A DNA stretch of 64,000 nucleotides from Methylophaga marina. GTDB taxonomy: Bacteria > Pseudomonadota > Gammaproteobacteria > Nitrosococcales > Methylophagaceae. The notes beneath the pieces were generated by a model. The model was not told the DNA's origin, did no database searches, and saw nothing but the letters and a program-made list of their open reading frames with translations. The DNA lies in NCBI RefSeq assembly GCF_030296755.1, contig NZ_AP027741.1, positions 248,001-312,000 on the forward strand, read 5' to 3'. Positions 9,793 through 19,657 of this stretch are shown in pieces (position 1 is the first letter of the stretch; each line of letters starts with the position of its first letter). A program made the position numbers and the translations under genes.

Positions 9793-11541
9793 TTATAAAT
9801 CCGGGCCAATAACGATGTGTAATGCAATGGGCTCATCCTTATCTGAGAGTCCCTTTGCTAAATCAACACGAATTAAACCGACAGGTGAACGCCAGCGAAC
9901 ACCAATACCAACGCTGTATTCAATTGGATCACTAAAACTATTAAAAGCGTTACCAAAATCAGAAAAGACAGCCCCGCCCCAGTCTTTAAGAAACATATGT
10001 TCGAGCTCCACACTACCTACCGCGAGATAACGTCCACCCACGACGTCACCATCAGAGTTTTCAGGCCCAAGAGATTGGTAGTCAAAACCGCGAATACTGT
10101 TATCTCCACCAGTAAAAAAGCGCAGCGAACTCGGCAGCCTGTCAAAGTCGCTGACCTCAGTCGCACCGACCGATCCTCGTGTAATAAAACGGCTATTCTC
10201 ACCAAACGACTGAATGAACTTACCTCTGACGACGATCTGACCGAATGTAATATCTGATAATACGGCTTCTGATGCGCCAGACAGACTCAAAGATAAACGA
10301 GCCCCGTGTTTTGTGTAGATAGTATTGTCAGCCCAGGTTCTACTCCAAGACATGCCTGGAATAAGTAGTAGTGTCGATTCACTCTCATCAGAAATATCAA
10401 AATTTTCCTGTAATACTTTGAGAGAGCCTGTCTCGTCCCAACCCCACCTATCACGTTTGTAATAGCCACCAACAGCGAAGGATTCACTTTCACTAGTATC
10501 TGTATCTTGCTGTTTAAATTCAGTATTCACACCCACCGTATTAATGGTTTCACTCCAGAAAGGCATGACATAATCAGCACTGACTGTGTTGGTGACTTGT
10601 GATAATCGGGCATTCGCTTCGAGCCGGTGTCCTCGCTTGTTCACGTAACGGTTTTCCCAGCCAAGACTTAATCTTGCACCGGTGTCAGTACCGTATCCCA
10701 ACCCCGCGGTATAAAGTTGTCGAGGTTTTTCTTCCAGGCTGATATCCATAGGCACTGAACCATCATCACGCTCAGCACGATTGGTTTTTACTGAAACAGA
10801 ATCAAAATAACCACTGTCACTAAGATTCTTTCTTAGCGTTAATGCTTTTGTATTCAGATAGGGTTCACCTTCGGTATATGGGAGTAACTTTTCCAGTAAT
10901 GGCTCACCAACTACCGTGTCTGGAAACAATGTTTGACCAAACCGGTATCGAACACCTGAATCATAATGAAGATACACATTTGCGATGTTTTTTGGCACAT
11001 CGACCTCAACCTCTGATTGAGTCAATTTGCCTTCAAAATAACCTCGACTCATACCCAGCGTTAATATCGATTTTTTTGCAGCTTCGTATTTTTGGTGATT
11101 AAGCTGCTGGCCTGGCTCTATGGCAAACGACTTTTTGAGTTTTATAAATTCTGGATCCTCAGCAGCCTCTCCTATAAAAGATAGATCAACCAGAGATAGC
11201 TTAACTGGCTCACCAAGAGCAATGGTATAAATGGCTTGCCAGTTGTCTTTGTCATGATGTAATTCAGCGTTGATGTCTGGCTGGTAATAACCAAATACCG
11301 TAAGCATTGTGCGCAACTCTTCAATTGCTGAGGTATGCAGTTTTTCCAGATAACGTTGATTTAAACGATCACTGTCTTTTTGTTTTTCAATTGAAAGGCC
11401 ATTGAGTAAGGTCTTACTCAAGGCTTCATCTACACCGTTGATTTTTACAGTTAATTTAATAGGATCAGAGAGCGATACTGAACTAAAAAATATCAGTATA
11501 AATATGAATAATAGTCTGTAAAGAGAGGCTATTGCAGGCAA
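9793..11541 (-). CDS. tamA: Outer membrane assembly protein TamA (Omp85 family)
   Basis: A 582-residue Omp85-family protein. Residues 1-25 form a signal peptide ending near SSVSLS. POTRA-type domains follow to about residue 270, then a 16-strand beta-barrel. The lid-lock loop motif IRGF is at 483-486 (TGGDNSIRGFDYQSLGP). The barrel ends in a typical outer-membrane C-terminus (HIVIGPDL). The length matches E. coli TamA. It is the first gene of the tamA-tamB pair. Confidence 0.93.
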   Translation of the reverse strand: MPAIASLYRLLFIFILIFFSSVSLSDPIKLTVKINGVDEALSKTLLNGLSIEKQKDSDRLNQRYLEKLHTSAIEELRTMLTVFGYYQPDINAELHHDKDNWQAIYTIALGEPVKLSLVDLSFIGEAAEDPEFIKLKKSFAIEPGQQLNHQKYEAAKKSILTLGMSRGYFEGKLTQSEVEVDVPKNIANVYLHYDSGVRYRFGQTLFPDTVVGEPLLEKLLPYTEGEPYLNTKALTLRKNLSDSGYFDSVSVKTNRAERDDGSVPMDISLEEKPRQLYTAGLGYGTDTGARLSLGWENRYVNKRGHRLEANARLSQVTNTVSADYVMPFWSETINTVGVNTEFKQQDTDTSESESFAVGGYYKRDRWGWDETGSLKVLQENFDISDESESTLLLIPGMSWSRTWADNTIYTKHGARLSLSLSGASEAVLSDITFGQIVVRGKFIQSFGENSRFITRGSVGATEVSDFDRLPSSLRFFTGGDNSIRGFDYQSLGPENSDGDVVGGRYLAVGSVELEHMFLKDWGGAVFSDFGNAFNSFSDPIEYSVGIGVRWRSPVGLIRVDLAKGLSDKDEPIALHIVIGPDL

Positions 11542-11624
11542 AATAATCTCGGGTTGAAAGTAAGATAGACAGCTATTATGACAGCAGAATAATGACTTGC
11601 CGATGATAAATTGAGATAGGCGTT

Positions 11625-12545
11625 TTACTTTTTATTGATGAACTTCTGACGATAAACGCTTGGCGCACAGCCAAAAAAACCGGTAAAGCGACGACTAAAG
11701 TGACTTAAATCACTAAAACCAAAACTGTAACAAGCATCCGTCACACTTTTACCAGCCTGCATGGCTTCTGCTGCTGCTTTTAAACGAATTTGCTGCTGAA
11801 ACTCACCCGGCGTACAACCCAATTGCTTTTTAAACTCTACATACAGTCTGCTTCGACTCATACAGGCCTTACGACATAACTGATCCACATCCAGAGGATG
11901 AGCAATATTCTGCTCCAAATAATGAATCGCTGCTGTCACACCTGTCGCATCGGGAGATTGCTGGCAATAACTTAATAGGACATCACGCCCTTGTTCCCTG
12001 AGTAGTCTAATCACCAGCTCAGTAACACTGAGATCCAACATAATCTCTTTATCTGGATCATTGCGAGTGTACAAAGCCACCATTTTTTCCAGCAAATGCT
12101 GAGTATCACCCGTGTGATGTTTATGAATGATTTTGGGCTGATATTCCCACTCGTGATTAGGGGCATCAAGCACAATGAGATCTCGCATACGCTCTGACAG
12201 TTTTTCAATTCTGTCTTTTGATATCTCTATGGTCAGACAGGTTGTGGGATCGGTTTCATTGGCATCCGGAAAATCAATTTCCACAAGTTCGCCTGGAGGA
12301 ACAACATAAGACTCATGCGGCAAAAACAGTTCACCGTCATTCTTATGCGGGCTATGCATGACTTTTCGACCACTTACCATGCCACAGTAGAGCAATTGCT
12401 GCGCTTCCAGCCCAACTCGGCTTACGGCACGATAGGTATCGTAAATGCTCAGTTCTGACTCAGGGCCAGCAAACTGAACTTTATTTTCAGTCAAGAATTG
12501 TCGTTTTTCACGCCGTTTTACCAGCGAGAGTTTCTCAATTTTCAT
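11625..12545 (-). CDS. AraC-family transcriptional regulator, likely controls the divergent aldehyde dehydrogenase
   Basis: A 306-residue protein with an N-terminal ligand/cupin-like region (about 1-190) and a C-terminal AraC/XylS domain with two helix-turn-helix motifs (about 205-302). These include SRSRLYVEFKKQLGCTPGEF and the family signature ending FSRRFTGFFGCAPSVYR. It is divergent from the aldehyde dehydrogenase gene, with 154 bases between them that contain a direct repeat suited to an AraC-type protein. I infer that it activates the aldehyde dehydrogenase in response to an aldehyde or alcohol; the ligand cannot be read. Confidence 0.88.
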   Translation of the reverse strand: MKIEKLSLVKRREKRQFLTENKVQFAGPESELSIYDTYRAVSRVGLEAQQLLYCGMVSGRKVMHSPHKNDGELFLPHESYVVPPGELVEIDFPDANETDPTTCLTIEISKDRIEKLSERMRDLIVLDAPNHEWEYQPKIIHKHHTGDTQHLLEKMVALYTRNDPDKEIMLDLSVTELVIRLLREQGRDVLLSYCQQSPDATGVTAAIHYLEQNIAHPLDVDQLCRKACMSRSRLYVEFKKQLGCTPGEFQQQIRLKAAAEAMQAGKSVTDACYSFGFSDLSHFSRRFTGFFGCAPSVYRQKFINKK

Positions 12546-12596
12546 CCAGACATCTTATACCAAATTCGAAAATAATTTTGGAATGCTTCTGGACTC

Positions 12597-12628
12597 TCAG
12601 TCAAGTGATTGAGATTTTCAGTCAAGCG
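12597..12628. promoter_or_regulatory. Direct repeat, candidate AraC-type operator
   Basis: Two copies of TCAGTCAAGyG begin at 12597 and 12618, exactly 21 bases apart, which is two helical turns. This is the usual arrangement of AraC-family half-sites. They lie between the divergent regulator and dehydrogenase genes. Confidence 0.6.
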
Positions 12629-12699
12629 CACTTGCCAGTGATGGAATTATCCTGCATCTTTATGTTCAGACTATAACCATAAGCAAAGAGAGAAAGACT

Positions 12700-14220
12700 A
12701 TGATCTATGCAAAACCCGGTACTGAAGGCGCTGTCGTCAGTTTTGAATCGCGTTATGAAAACTTCATTGGTGGCAAATGGGTTGCGCCAGTGAAAGGTCA
12801 ATATTTCACGAATACCACGCCTGTAACAGGTGAAGTGATTTGTGAAATTCCAGAATCAACTGCAGAAGATATTGACTTGGCATTAGATGCTGCTCATGCG
12901 GCGAAAGATGCTTGGGGTAAAACGTCTGTTCAACAACGTTCTAATATTCTGTTAAAAATTGCCGACCGCATTGAAGAAAATCTTGAAATGCTTGCCGTGG
13001 CTGAAACCTGGGATAACGGTAAAGCCGTTCGTGAAACATTAAATGCCGATATCCCACTCGCTGCAGACCACTTCCGATATTTTGCTGGCTGCATCCGTGC
13101 ACAGGAAGGCACCATGGGTGAAATCGATGAAACGACTGTCGCATACCACTTCCATGAGCCTCTCGGTGTCGTAGGTCAAATTATTCCATGGAACTTCCCG
13201 CTTCTGATGGCAGCATGGAAACTGGCACCAGCATTGGCTGCTGGTAACTGCATTGTGATGAAACCGGCAGAATCAACACCTGTTTCCATTCTCAAACTGA
13301 TGGAAGTCATTGGTGACTTGTTACCTGCTGGTGTTTTAAACATTGTTAATGGCATGGGTCGCGTTGCTGGTGAAGCATTAGCCTCAAGTACACGTATTGC
13401 CAAAATTGCCTTCACTGGTTCAACACCTGTCGGCTCGCACATCATGAAACGTGCTGCTGAAAACATTATTCCTTCAACTACTGAATTAGGTGGTAAATCG
13501 CCTAACGTGTTCTTCGAAGATATCATGCAACAAGAAGAAGACTATATTAATAAGTGTGCTGAAGGTTTGGTTCTGGCCTTCTTCAACCAGGGTGAAGTCT
13601 GCACATGTCCATCTCGAGCGGTTATTCAAGAAAGCATCTATGATGACTTCATTAAAATTGTTATTGAACGCGCTAAGAACATCAAACGTGGTAACCCTCT
13701 GGATACTGAAGTACAGGTGGGTGCGCAAGCTTCACAAATGCAATTTGAAAAGATCCTCAGCTATGTTGATATCGGTCGTCAGGAAGGTGCAGAAGTACTT
13801 ATGGGCGGTCAGGTTGAGCAACTCGGTGCTGAATTCGACAATGGCTACTACATCCAGCCAACATTGATGAAAGGCCATAACAAAATGCGTATATTCCAGG
13901 AAGAAATCTTTGGACCCGTTGTCTCTGTAACTACATTCAAAGATGAAGCAGAAGCTTTAGAAATTGCCAATGACACCGAGTTTGGTCTGGGTGCCGGCTT
14001 GTGGACGCGTGATATGAACCTGGCTTATCGTATGGGCCGCAGCATTCAGGCCGGTCGTGTGTGGACTAACTGCTACCATATGTATCCTGCTCATGCCGCA
14101 TTCGGTGGCTATAAAAAATCCGGTGTTGGACGTGAAACCCACAAAATGGTGCTGGAACATTATCAACAAACTAAAAACTTGTTGGTTAGCTATAGCACTA
14201 GCCCACTCGGTTTCTTCTAG
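12700..14220 (+). CDS. NAD-dependent aldehyde dehydrogenase, AldB/ExaC type
   Basis: A 506-residue aldehyde dehydrogenase that oxidises short-chain aldehydes such as acetaldehyde to the acid. The general base is Glu262 (TELGGKSPN) and the catalytic cysteine is Cys301 in [12 protein letters not shown]. This VCTCPSR form is typical of the AldB/ExaC/AcoD group. The cofactor motifs IIPWNFP and FTGSTPVG are present. GAGAGAAAG precedes the ATG. An AraC regulator is divergent upstream and acetyl-CoA synthetase lies downstream, after a terminator. Together they suggest acetaldehyde to acetate to acetyl-CoA. Confidence 0.92.
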   Translation: MIYAKPGTEGAVVSFESRYENFIGGKWVAPVKGQYFTNTTPVTGEVICEIPESTAEDIDLALDAAHAAKDAWGKTSVQQRSNILLKIADRIEENLEMLAVAETWDNGKAVRETLNADIPLAADHFRYFAGCIRAQEGTMGEIDETTVAYHFHEPLGVVGQIIPWNFPLLMAAWKLAPALAAGNCIVMKPAESTPVSILKLMEVIGDLLPAGVLNIVNGMGRVAGEALASSTRIAKIAFTGSTPVGSHIMKRAAENIIPSTTELGGKSPNVFFEDIMQQEEDYINKCAEGLVLAFFNQGEVCTCPSRAVIQESIYDDFIKIVIERAKNIKRGNPLDTEVQVGAQASQMQFEKILSYVDIGRQEGAEVLMGGQVEQLGAEFDNGYYIQPTLMKGHNKMRIFQEEIFGPVVSVTTFKDEAEALEIANDTEFGLGAGLWTRDMNLAYRMGRSIQAGRVWTNCYHMYPAHAAFGGYKKSGVGRETHKMVLEHYQQTKNLLVSYSTSPLGFF

Positions 14221-14236
14221 AAGCCTGTTCACTCCC

Positions 14237-14275
14237 AAAACTCTCCCTCAATACAAATTGAGGGAGAGTTTTTTA
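14237..14275 (+). terminator. Rho-independent terminator after the aldehyde dehydrogenase gene
   Basis: AAACTCTCCCTCAAT and ATTGAGGGAGAGTTT form a long perfect stem followed by T residues. Confidence 0.92.
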
Positions 14276-14349
14276 TGTCTGCTTAACACACATTGATAAT
14301 CATTGTATTGTGTTAATTTAGCTAAAGAATAATTATAAAGGTGTCGCAT

Positions 14350-16313
14350 ATGGCTCAAGATAATATCGAATCAACCTTACACGAAGATCGTCAATTTCCA
14401 CCTAGTGAAGCCTTTCTGAAAACGGCATCATTACTCTCAGACCAACTTGATGTCTTATACAAAAAAGCGGAACAAGATCACGAAGCATTTTGGGCTGAGA
14501 TAGCGCGCCAGGAAATCGATTGGAAACAGCCTTTCACCCAAACTCTAGACGATACTAATGCCCCGCATTACCGTTGGTTTCCGGATGGCAAGCTCAACGT
14601 CTCTTATAACTGTCTGGATCGTCAGCTTGAAAAAAATGCGGATAAAACAGCCGTCATTTTTGAAGGTGAAAAAGGCGATGTAGAACATATCAGTTATCGA
14701 GAGCTTCATCGTCGTGTCAGCATCTTTGCCAATGCTTTGAAAGCACAAGGTATTGGTAAAGGTGATCGCGTCATTATTTACATGCCCATGATTACTGAAG
14801 CTGTCGTTGCTATGCAGGCTTGTGCACGGATTGGCGCGATTCATTCGGTGGTATTCGGCGGGTTTTCAGCGTCATCCTTAAAAGACCGTATCGAAGACAC
14901 TCAGGCCAAATTGATCATCACCGCCGATGGCGGCTTTCGTGGCGGCAAAACCGTTGAATTGAAAAAAACGACCGATCAAGCATTAGATGCTGGCTGCGAA
15001 AGCGTCGAAAAAGTCATTGTTTATCAAAGAACAAAACATGAAGTGCCTATGCAAGCTGGAAGAGATATCTGGTGGTCTGATGTGACAGCAGATCAGCCTG
15101 AAGAATGTGAACCAGAATGGATGGACGCAGCAGACCCGTTATTCCTTCTTTATACTTCAGGTTCTACTGGCAAGCCTAAAGGCATTCAGCATAGTTGTGG
15201 TGGTTATCTGTTAAATGCCATCACCACCATGCGTTGGGTTTTTGATATTCAGGACTCCGATGTTTTCTGGTGTACAGCTGATGTCGGCTGGATTACCGGT
15301 CATACTTATGTGGCCTATGGTCCGCTTGCCACTGGTGCGACACAAGTTATCTATGAAGGCGTGCCAACCGTTCCTGATGCCGGCCGTTTCTGGGATATCT
15401 GTCAGCGTCATGGCGTCACCATTTTCTATACAGCTCCCACGGCTATTCGTGCATTAATGAAAGTCGGTGATGAAATCCCAAACAGTTATGACTTATCTAA
15501 GTTACGGCTATTAGGCACCGTCGGCGAGCCGATTAATCCTGAAGCCTGGATGTGGTATCACAATGTCATTGGTCAGGAGGTTGCCCAATTGTTGATACCT
15601 GGTGGCAAACTGAGACGGGCGCTCATATGATTGCCCCCGTACCAGGCGTTACTCATGCTAAACCTGGCTCTTGTACTCGTCCACTTCCGGGGATTGATGC
15701 CGCTATCGTCAATGATGAGGGCGAAGAAATTACCACAGCCAATCAAGGTGGTTATCTGGTCATTCGTAAGCCTTGGCCTTCGATGATTCAAACTATCTGG
15801 GGTGATGATCAACGATATAAAGACACTTATTGGCCTTATTTCGGTGGTAAATATTATTTAGCCGGTGATAGCGCCAGACGTGATGATAATGGCTTTTTCT
15901 GGATTATGGGCCGTATTGATGACGTGTTGAATGTGTCTGGTCATCGCCTGGGTACCATGGAAATTGAGTCCGCTTTGGTGGCTCATCCACTCGTAGCAGA
16001 AGCCGCTGTCGTTGGTCGGCCACATGATGTGAAAGGTGAAGCGGTATTTGCCTATGTTGTACTAAAAGGCGATCGCCCTGAAGGCGGCGAAGATGAAGAG
16101 CTAACGAAAGAACTGCGTAACTGGGTGGGTGAACAAATTGGACCTATCGCTAAACCTGATGATATCCGTTACTCAGATAATTTACCTAAGACTCGCTCCG
16201 GTAAAATCATGCGTCGTTTACTAAGAACCATTGCCAAAGGTGAAGAAATCACCCAAGACACATCCACGTTGGAAAATGAGTCTATCTTGTTGCAACTGCA
16301 AGGTAAGGCTTAA
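14350..16313 (+). pseudogene. acs: Acetyl-CoA synthetase, frameshifted
   Basis: Acs activates acetate with ATP and CoA. From the ATG at 14350 (AAGGTG upstream; the GTG at 14341 is less likely) the frame runs to about 15580 and then breaks. One base is missing between GQE and [13 protein letters not shown] (15577-15582). With it restored, the protein is about 654 residues, the normal size. The AMP-binding loop [11 protein letters not shown] is near residue 267. The C-terminal lid carries [11 protein letters not shown], whose lysine is the known acetylation site in the family. Unlike most breaks in this window, this one is not in a long homopolymer, but the conservation on both sides still argues for a sequencing error. 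The stop overlaps the hslR start. Confidence 0.88.
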
Positions 16314-16714
16314 TGGCACAACAGGACGCTCGTTCTGAATCTCAACGATTAGATAAATGGTTATGGGCCGCGCGTTTTTATAAAACGCGTGGTCTCGCTG
16401 TTGAAGCCATTTCAGGCGGTAAAGTACATGTTAATGGACAACGTGTTAAACCCAGCCGCACAGTCCGTATTGATGATATGCTAACCATCTCAAAGCCACC
16501 CTATGAGTTTGAAGTGATTATTCAGGGTTTAAATCTTCAACGCCGCCCTGCTTCTGAAGCTGAACAGCTTTACCAGGAAACTGAGCAAAGCCGTGAAAAG
16601 CGCGAACTCTTGCGTGAGCAGATAAAGAATGAGCCACTGGGCTTTAGGCAACAGAAAGGTCGTCCTAGTAAGCGGGATCGACGAAATATCATCAAATTTA
16701 CCCGTGACACCTGA
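16313..16714 (+). CDS. hslR: Ribosome-associated heat shock protein Hsp15
   Basis: A 133-residue protein with an N-terminal S4 RNA-binding domain ([15 protein letters not shown] ... [14 protein letters not shown], residues 12-50) and a basic C-terminal tail. Hsp15 binds free 50S subunits that carry a nascent chain and helps recycle them after heat shock. The start ATG overlaps the acs stop codon by one base, so translation is probably coupled. Confidence 0.93.
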   Translation: MAQQDARSESQRLDKWLWAARFYKTRGLAVEAISGGKVHVNGQRVKPSRTVRIDDMLTISKPPYEFEVIIQGLNLQRRPASEAEQLYQETEQSREKRELLREQIKNEPLGFRQQKGRPSKRDRRNIIKFTRDT

Positions 16715-16717
16715 GTT

Positions 16718-17146
16718 ATGTCAGACAAAGATTTCCTTCTCACGCCGATTAAGCAGACTGAGACCGACGCCTTTAAACTAGCCATTGCTATGCAGAAACG
16801 TGCTTCCCAGGCGGGTTTTGACTGGCCTGATTCTGTTGGTGTGTTGGATAAAATTCATGAAGAACTTGAAGAGCTAGGCCAGGAAATAAAACAACAATCT
16901 GACAAATCTCACTTGCAGGCCGAACTCGGTGATATCTTATTCGCCTGTTGCAATCTGGCAAGGCATTTGGAGATTGATCCTGAAGAAGCATTGAACAGTA
17001 GCAATGATAAGTTCTATCGTCGCTTTAATTATGTTGAAACAGCAGTGACAGCTCAGGGAAAGCAGTTTGCCGATTTTTCACTAGAAGAGCTGGATGCTTT
17101 CTGGAATTCAGCCAAGCAACTTGAAAAAGCTGAAGATAAGGATTAG
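16718..17146 (+). CDS. Single-domain MazG-like nucleotide pyrophosphohydrolase
   Basis: A 142-residue protein that matches only one of the two MazG domains of E. coli MazG (263 residues). The metal-binding pattern EELEELGQEI followed by AELGDILF (about residues 47-77) gives the ExxE...ExxD set that hydrolyses NTPs to NMP and pyrophosphate. It follows hslR by three bases, so it is in the same operon. Its last four bases overlap the end of moaA on the other strand. A standalone domain is plausible because the start and end look complete. Confidence 0.82.
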   Translation: MSDKDFLLTPIKQTETDAFKLAIAMQKRASQAGFDWPDSVGVLDKIHEELEELGQEIKQQSDKSHLQAELGDILFACCNLARHLEIDPEEALNSSNDKFYRRFNYVETAVTAQGKQFADFSLEELDAFWNSAKQLEKAEDKD

Positions 17147-18150
17147 CCGCCAGTCACGCTCATATGACGGAAAATAATCGGCTGCGCCTTGATATCAAAG
17201 TCGTGGCCTTTAGGTTTAATGTCCATTGAACCAACAATCGCTTGTTTTAAGGCTTGCATATCACCAGGCTGCTGCCGAATAACCTCACGTAAATCCATAG
17301 AGTGTTCCTGCCCTAAACACAGTAACAAACGCCCTTCTGTCGTCACTCTGACGCGATTACAGCTATCGCAAAAATTATGACTATGTGGTGAGATAAACCC
17401 AACCTTGCTTGTGGTACCAGCGACTTGATAATAACGTGATGGTCCGCCTGTTGTTTCGATACTGGGCTGCAGGTCAAATGCCGAGTTTAAAGTGGTTAAG
17501 ACTTCATCGCTGGAGCAATAACTCTCTTCACGTGCATGCGAGACATGACCTAATGGCATTTCTTCAATATAGGAAATATCCAGATCGTTATCTATAGCAA
17601 ACTGGGCTAAATCAATGATTTCATCTTCATTGCGCCCTTTCATGATGACAGCGTTTAATTTAATACGCTTAAAGTTAGCTTTTTTTGCTGCTGCAATGCC
17701 GGCAAGAACTGTGTCTAAATCACCTGTTCTTGTCAGTGCTTTAAATTTTTCCTCGTTGAGAGAGTCCAGACTGATATTAATACGATCTAAGCCTGAATCA
17801 GCTAGGGTCTGTGCATATTTTTCCAGCTTGGAGCCATTGGTAGTTAATGTCAGCTCTTTCAGTGAAGTAGAGGACTTAAGCTGGCCTAGTTCATTAAAAA
17901 GCCAATCTACATCTCGTCTGACTAGTGGCTCACCACCAGTGATACGCACTTTTTCTACACCGAGTTCGCAAAATGCGCGTAATAGAAAAACAATTTCTTC
18001 TAACGTGAGTAATTGCTGGCGAGGCATGAAGGTCATTTCTTCATCCATGCAATACACACAACGAAAATCACATCTGTCCGTAATAGACATACGAACGTAG
18101 GTCACTTTACGACCAAAACGATCAATCAGTTGTGTGGGTAATTCAGCCAT
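17143..18150 (-). CDS. moaA: GTP 3',8-cyclase MoaA (molybdenum cofactor synthesis)
   Basis: A 335-residue radical SAM enzyme. The first [4Fe-4S] cluster is bound by Cys27, Cys31 and Cys34 (CDFRCVYC). The second, substrate-binding cluster is bound by Cys261, Cys264 and Cys278. The SAM-contact ITGGEPL motif is present, and the protein ends in the conserved GG needed for activity. It converts GTP to 3',8-cyclo-7,8-dihydro-GTP, the first step of molybdopterin synthesis. No other moa genes are adjacent. Confidence 0.95.
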   Translation of the reverse strand: MAELPTQLIDRFGRKVTYVRMSITDRCDFRCVYCMDEEMTFMPRQQLLTLEEIVFLLRAFCELGVEKVRITGGEPLVRRDVDWLFNELGQLKSSTSLKELTLTTNGSKLEKYAQTLADSGLDRINISLDSLNEEKFKALTRTGDLDTVLAGIAAAKKANFKRIKLNAVIMKGRNEDEIIDLAQFAIDNDLDISYIEEMPLGHVSHAREESYCSSDEVLTTLNSAFDLQPSIETTGGPSRYYQVAGTTSKVGFISPHSHNFCDSCNRVRVTTEGRLLLCLGQEHSMDLREVIRQQPGDMQALKQAIVGSMDIKPKGHDFDIKAQPIIFRHMSVTGG

Positions 18151-18159
18151 TGTGTTTAT

Positions 18160-18375
18160 TTAACTCTTTTTGCTTTCTGTATCGACCCGACAAGATGTTT
18201 GGCATGTAGACAACCCCAACACTCGATAAGCAAGACATCGACCAGTAAAAGCATTGAATAACAAAGCGACACCTAGTAGCCACCACCAATTATTATCATA
18301 GATGGCATAGGCTATTATAACGATGCCGATAATAATACGACACCAACGATCCCAAGTAGCCAGATTTTTTTTCAC
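18160..18375 (-). CDS. DUF2892 small inner membrane protein
   Basis: A 71-residue protein with two hydrophobic segments separated by a short turn (IIIGIVIIAYAIY and WWLLGVALLFNAFTG). Conserved features of the DUF2892 / YgaP C-terminal family are visible: the N-terminal DRWCRIIIG and the later Cys pair region. No rhodanese domain is attached. It lies nine bases upstream of moaA on the same strand, so they may share a transcript. The function is unknown. Confidence 0.8.
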   Translation of the reverse strand: MKKNLATWDRWCRIIIGIVIIAYAIYDNNWWWLLGVALLFNAFTGRCLAYRVLGLSTCQTSCRVDTESKKS

Positions 18376-18387
18376 CGTTCCACCATA

Positions 18388-18416
18388 AAAATAAACCCCG
18401 CAGTGCGGGGTTTATT
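18388..18416 (-). terminator. Terminator downstream of the BI-1 family gene
   Basis: AATAAACCCCGCA and TGCGGGGTTTATT form a perfect hairpin. It lies just after the end of the 18444-19115 gene on the minus strand. Confidence 0.75.
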
Positions 18417-18443
18417 AGAAAGCAAATGAACCAGATAGTTCAA

Positions 18444-19115
18444 TTAGTCATCGCCAGAGAAGGCACCAATTAATTGCAGCAGGCTAACAAACAAGTTGTA
18501 GATACTGACATACAGTGTGATGGTTGCCATGATGTAGTTAGTTTCACCACCGTTGACGATTTGGCTTGTTTCAAAAAGAATCAGACCAGCCATTAATAGA
18601 ACAAACATGGCTGAGACAGCTAATGACAGACCTGGCATTTCAAAGAAAAATGCAGCTAGACCAGCTAAGAAGGCAACCAAGATACCAACAAACAGGAAGC
18701 CACCCATGAAGCTGAAGTCTTTTTCACTTTTTACAGCATATGCTGATAAAGCCACAAAGATGATACCTGTGCCACCCAGGGCCTGCATGACGATTTGTGG
18801 GCCATTAGGCAAACCTAAGTAGGCGTTTACAATCGGACCTAAGGTCAAGCCCATAAAACCAGTTAATGCAAAAACAGACACAATGCCCCAGGCACTGTTA
18901 CGAAGTTTAGATGTTAAGAAAAGTAAGCCAAAATACCCAACCAAGGTGATAATAATGCCAGGGTGAGGCAGGTTGAGTGCCATAGATAATCCAGCAGTCA
19001 TAGCACTAAATAATAGTGTCATGGCTAATAAACTATAGGTGTTACGCAATAGTTTATTGGTTTGAACCGCAGACTGCTGTGAACGAACAACAGTTGATTC
19101 AGCGTTATAATTCAT
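18444..19115 (-). CDS. Bax inhibitor-1 / YccA family inner membrane protein
   Basis: A 223-residue polytopic protein with about seven membrane helices and a short polar N-terminus. It belongs to the BI-1 (UPF0005) family that includes YccA and YbhL. The family pattern GLTLGPIVNAYLG and the C-terminal helix with SIYNLFVSLLQLIGAFSGDD are visible. E. coli YccA modulates the FtsH protease; members are also discussed as calcium-leak channels. The exact role here is not known. GAGAATCAC precedes the start. Confidence 0.88.
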   Translation of the reverse strand: MNYNAESTVVRSQQSAVQTNKLLRNTYSLLAMTLLFSAMTAGLSMALNLPHPGIIITLVGYFGLLFLTSKLRNSAWGIVSVFALTGFMGLTLGPIVNAYLGLPNGPQIVMQALGGTGIIFVALSAYAVKSEKDFSFMGGFLFVGILVAFLAGLAAFFFEMPGLSLAVSAMFVLLMAGLILFETSQIVNGGETNYIMATITLYVSIYNLFVSLLQLIGAFSGDD

Positions 19116-19275
19116 CAGTGATTCTCCGTGTTTTTTCCAGTTGATGAAAAGCTTATAGTAATGACATCTATCCTACCCGATAAGTTCTAAATGGCAATAG
19201 ATATTATCTATCTACAAATAAATTTATTTTTACGGTTGTGTTACCGGGCCATTATCTGTATTATTTCGCCTCTCT

Positions 19276-19365
19276 GGAGAGTTGACAGAGCGGTTGAATG
19301 TACCGGTCTTGAAAACCGGCGTGGTTTAACGACCACCCAGGGTTCGAATCCCTGACTCTCCGCCA
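19276..19365 (+). tRNA. tRNA-Ser (anticodon UGA)
   Basis: A 90-base tRNA with the long variable arm of serine tRNAs and an encoded CCA end. The acceptor GGAGAGT pairs with ACTCTCC. The anticodon loop CTTGAAA, between the CCGGT and ACCGG arms, gives anticodon TGA. The T-arm GGTTCGAATCC is standard. Confidence 0.97.
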
Positions 19366-19368
19366 TAC

Positions 19369-19403
19369 ATTAAAAGCCCCTTCTCGAAGGGGCTTTTTTG
19401 TTT
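19369..19403 (+). terminator. Rho-independent terminator after tRNA-Ser
   Basis: AAAAGCCCCTT and AAGGGGCTTTTTT form a strong hairpin directly after the tRNA. Confidence 0.9.
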
Positions 19404-19657
19404 CTGGCATAACTAGGCTTCACCCCGCCGTCTTTTAGATATATTCTTCCTCTGAAAATTTCTTCCCTACCTACCTTTAAGCACTATATTTAAAGATAAA
19501 AAGTGTGTTCACTTTTCAGTCATTCAAGCCTGCCCATTATCAAAAATAATCCTATACTTCCTACTTACTGATACAGATCATTTTTGCTGATAAATCAGAT
19601 TGACCAATTGAGTAAGCAGCCATTAAGCTTTAATCAGTTATTCTCACAGAGACGAAG

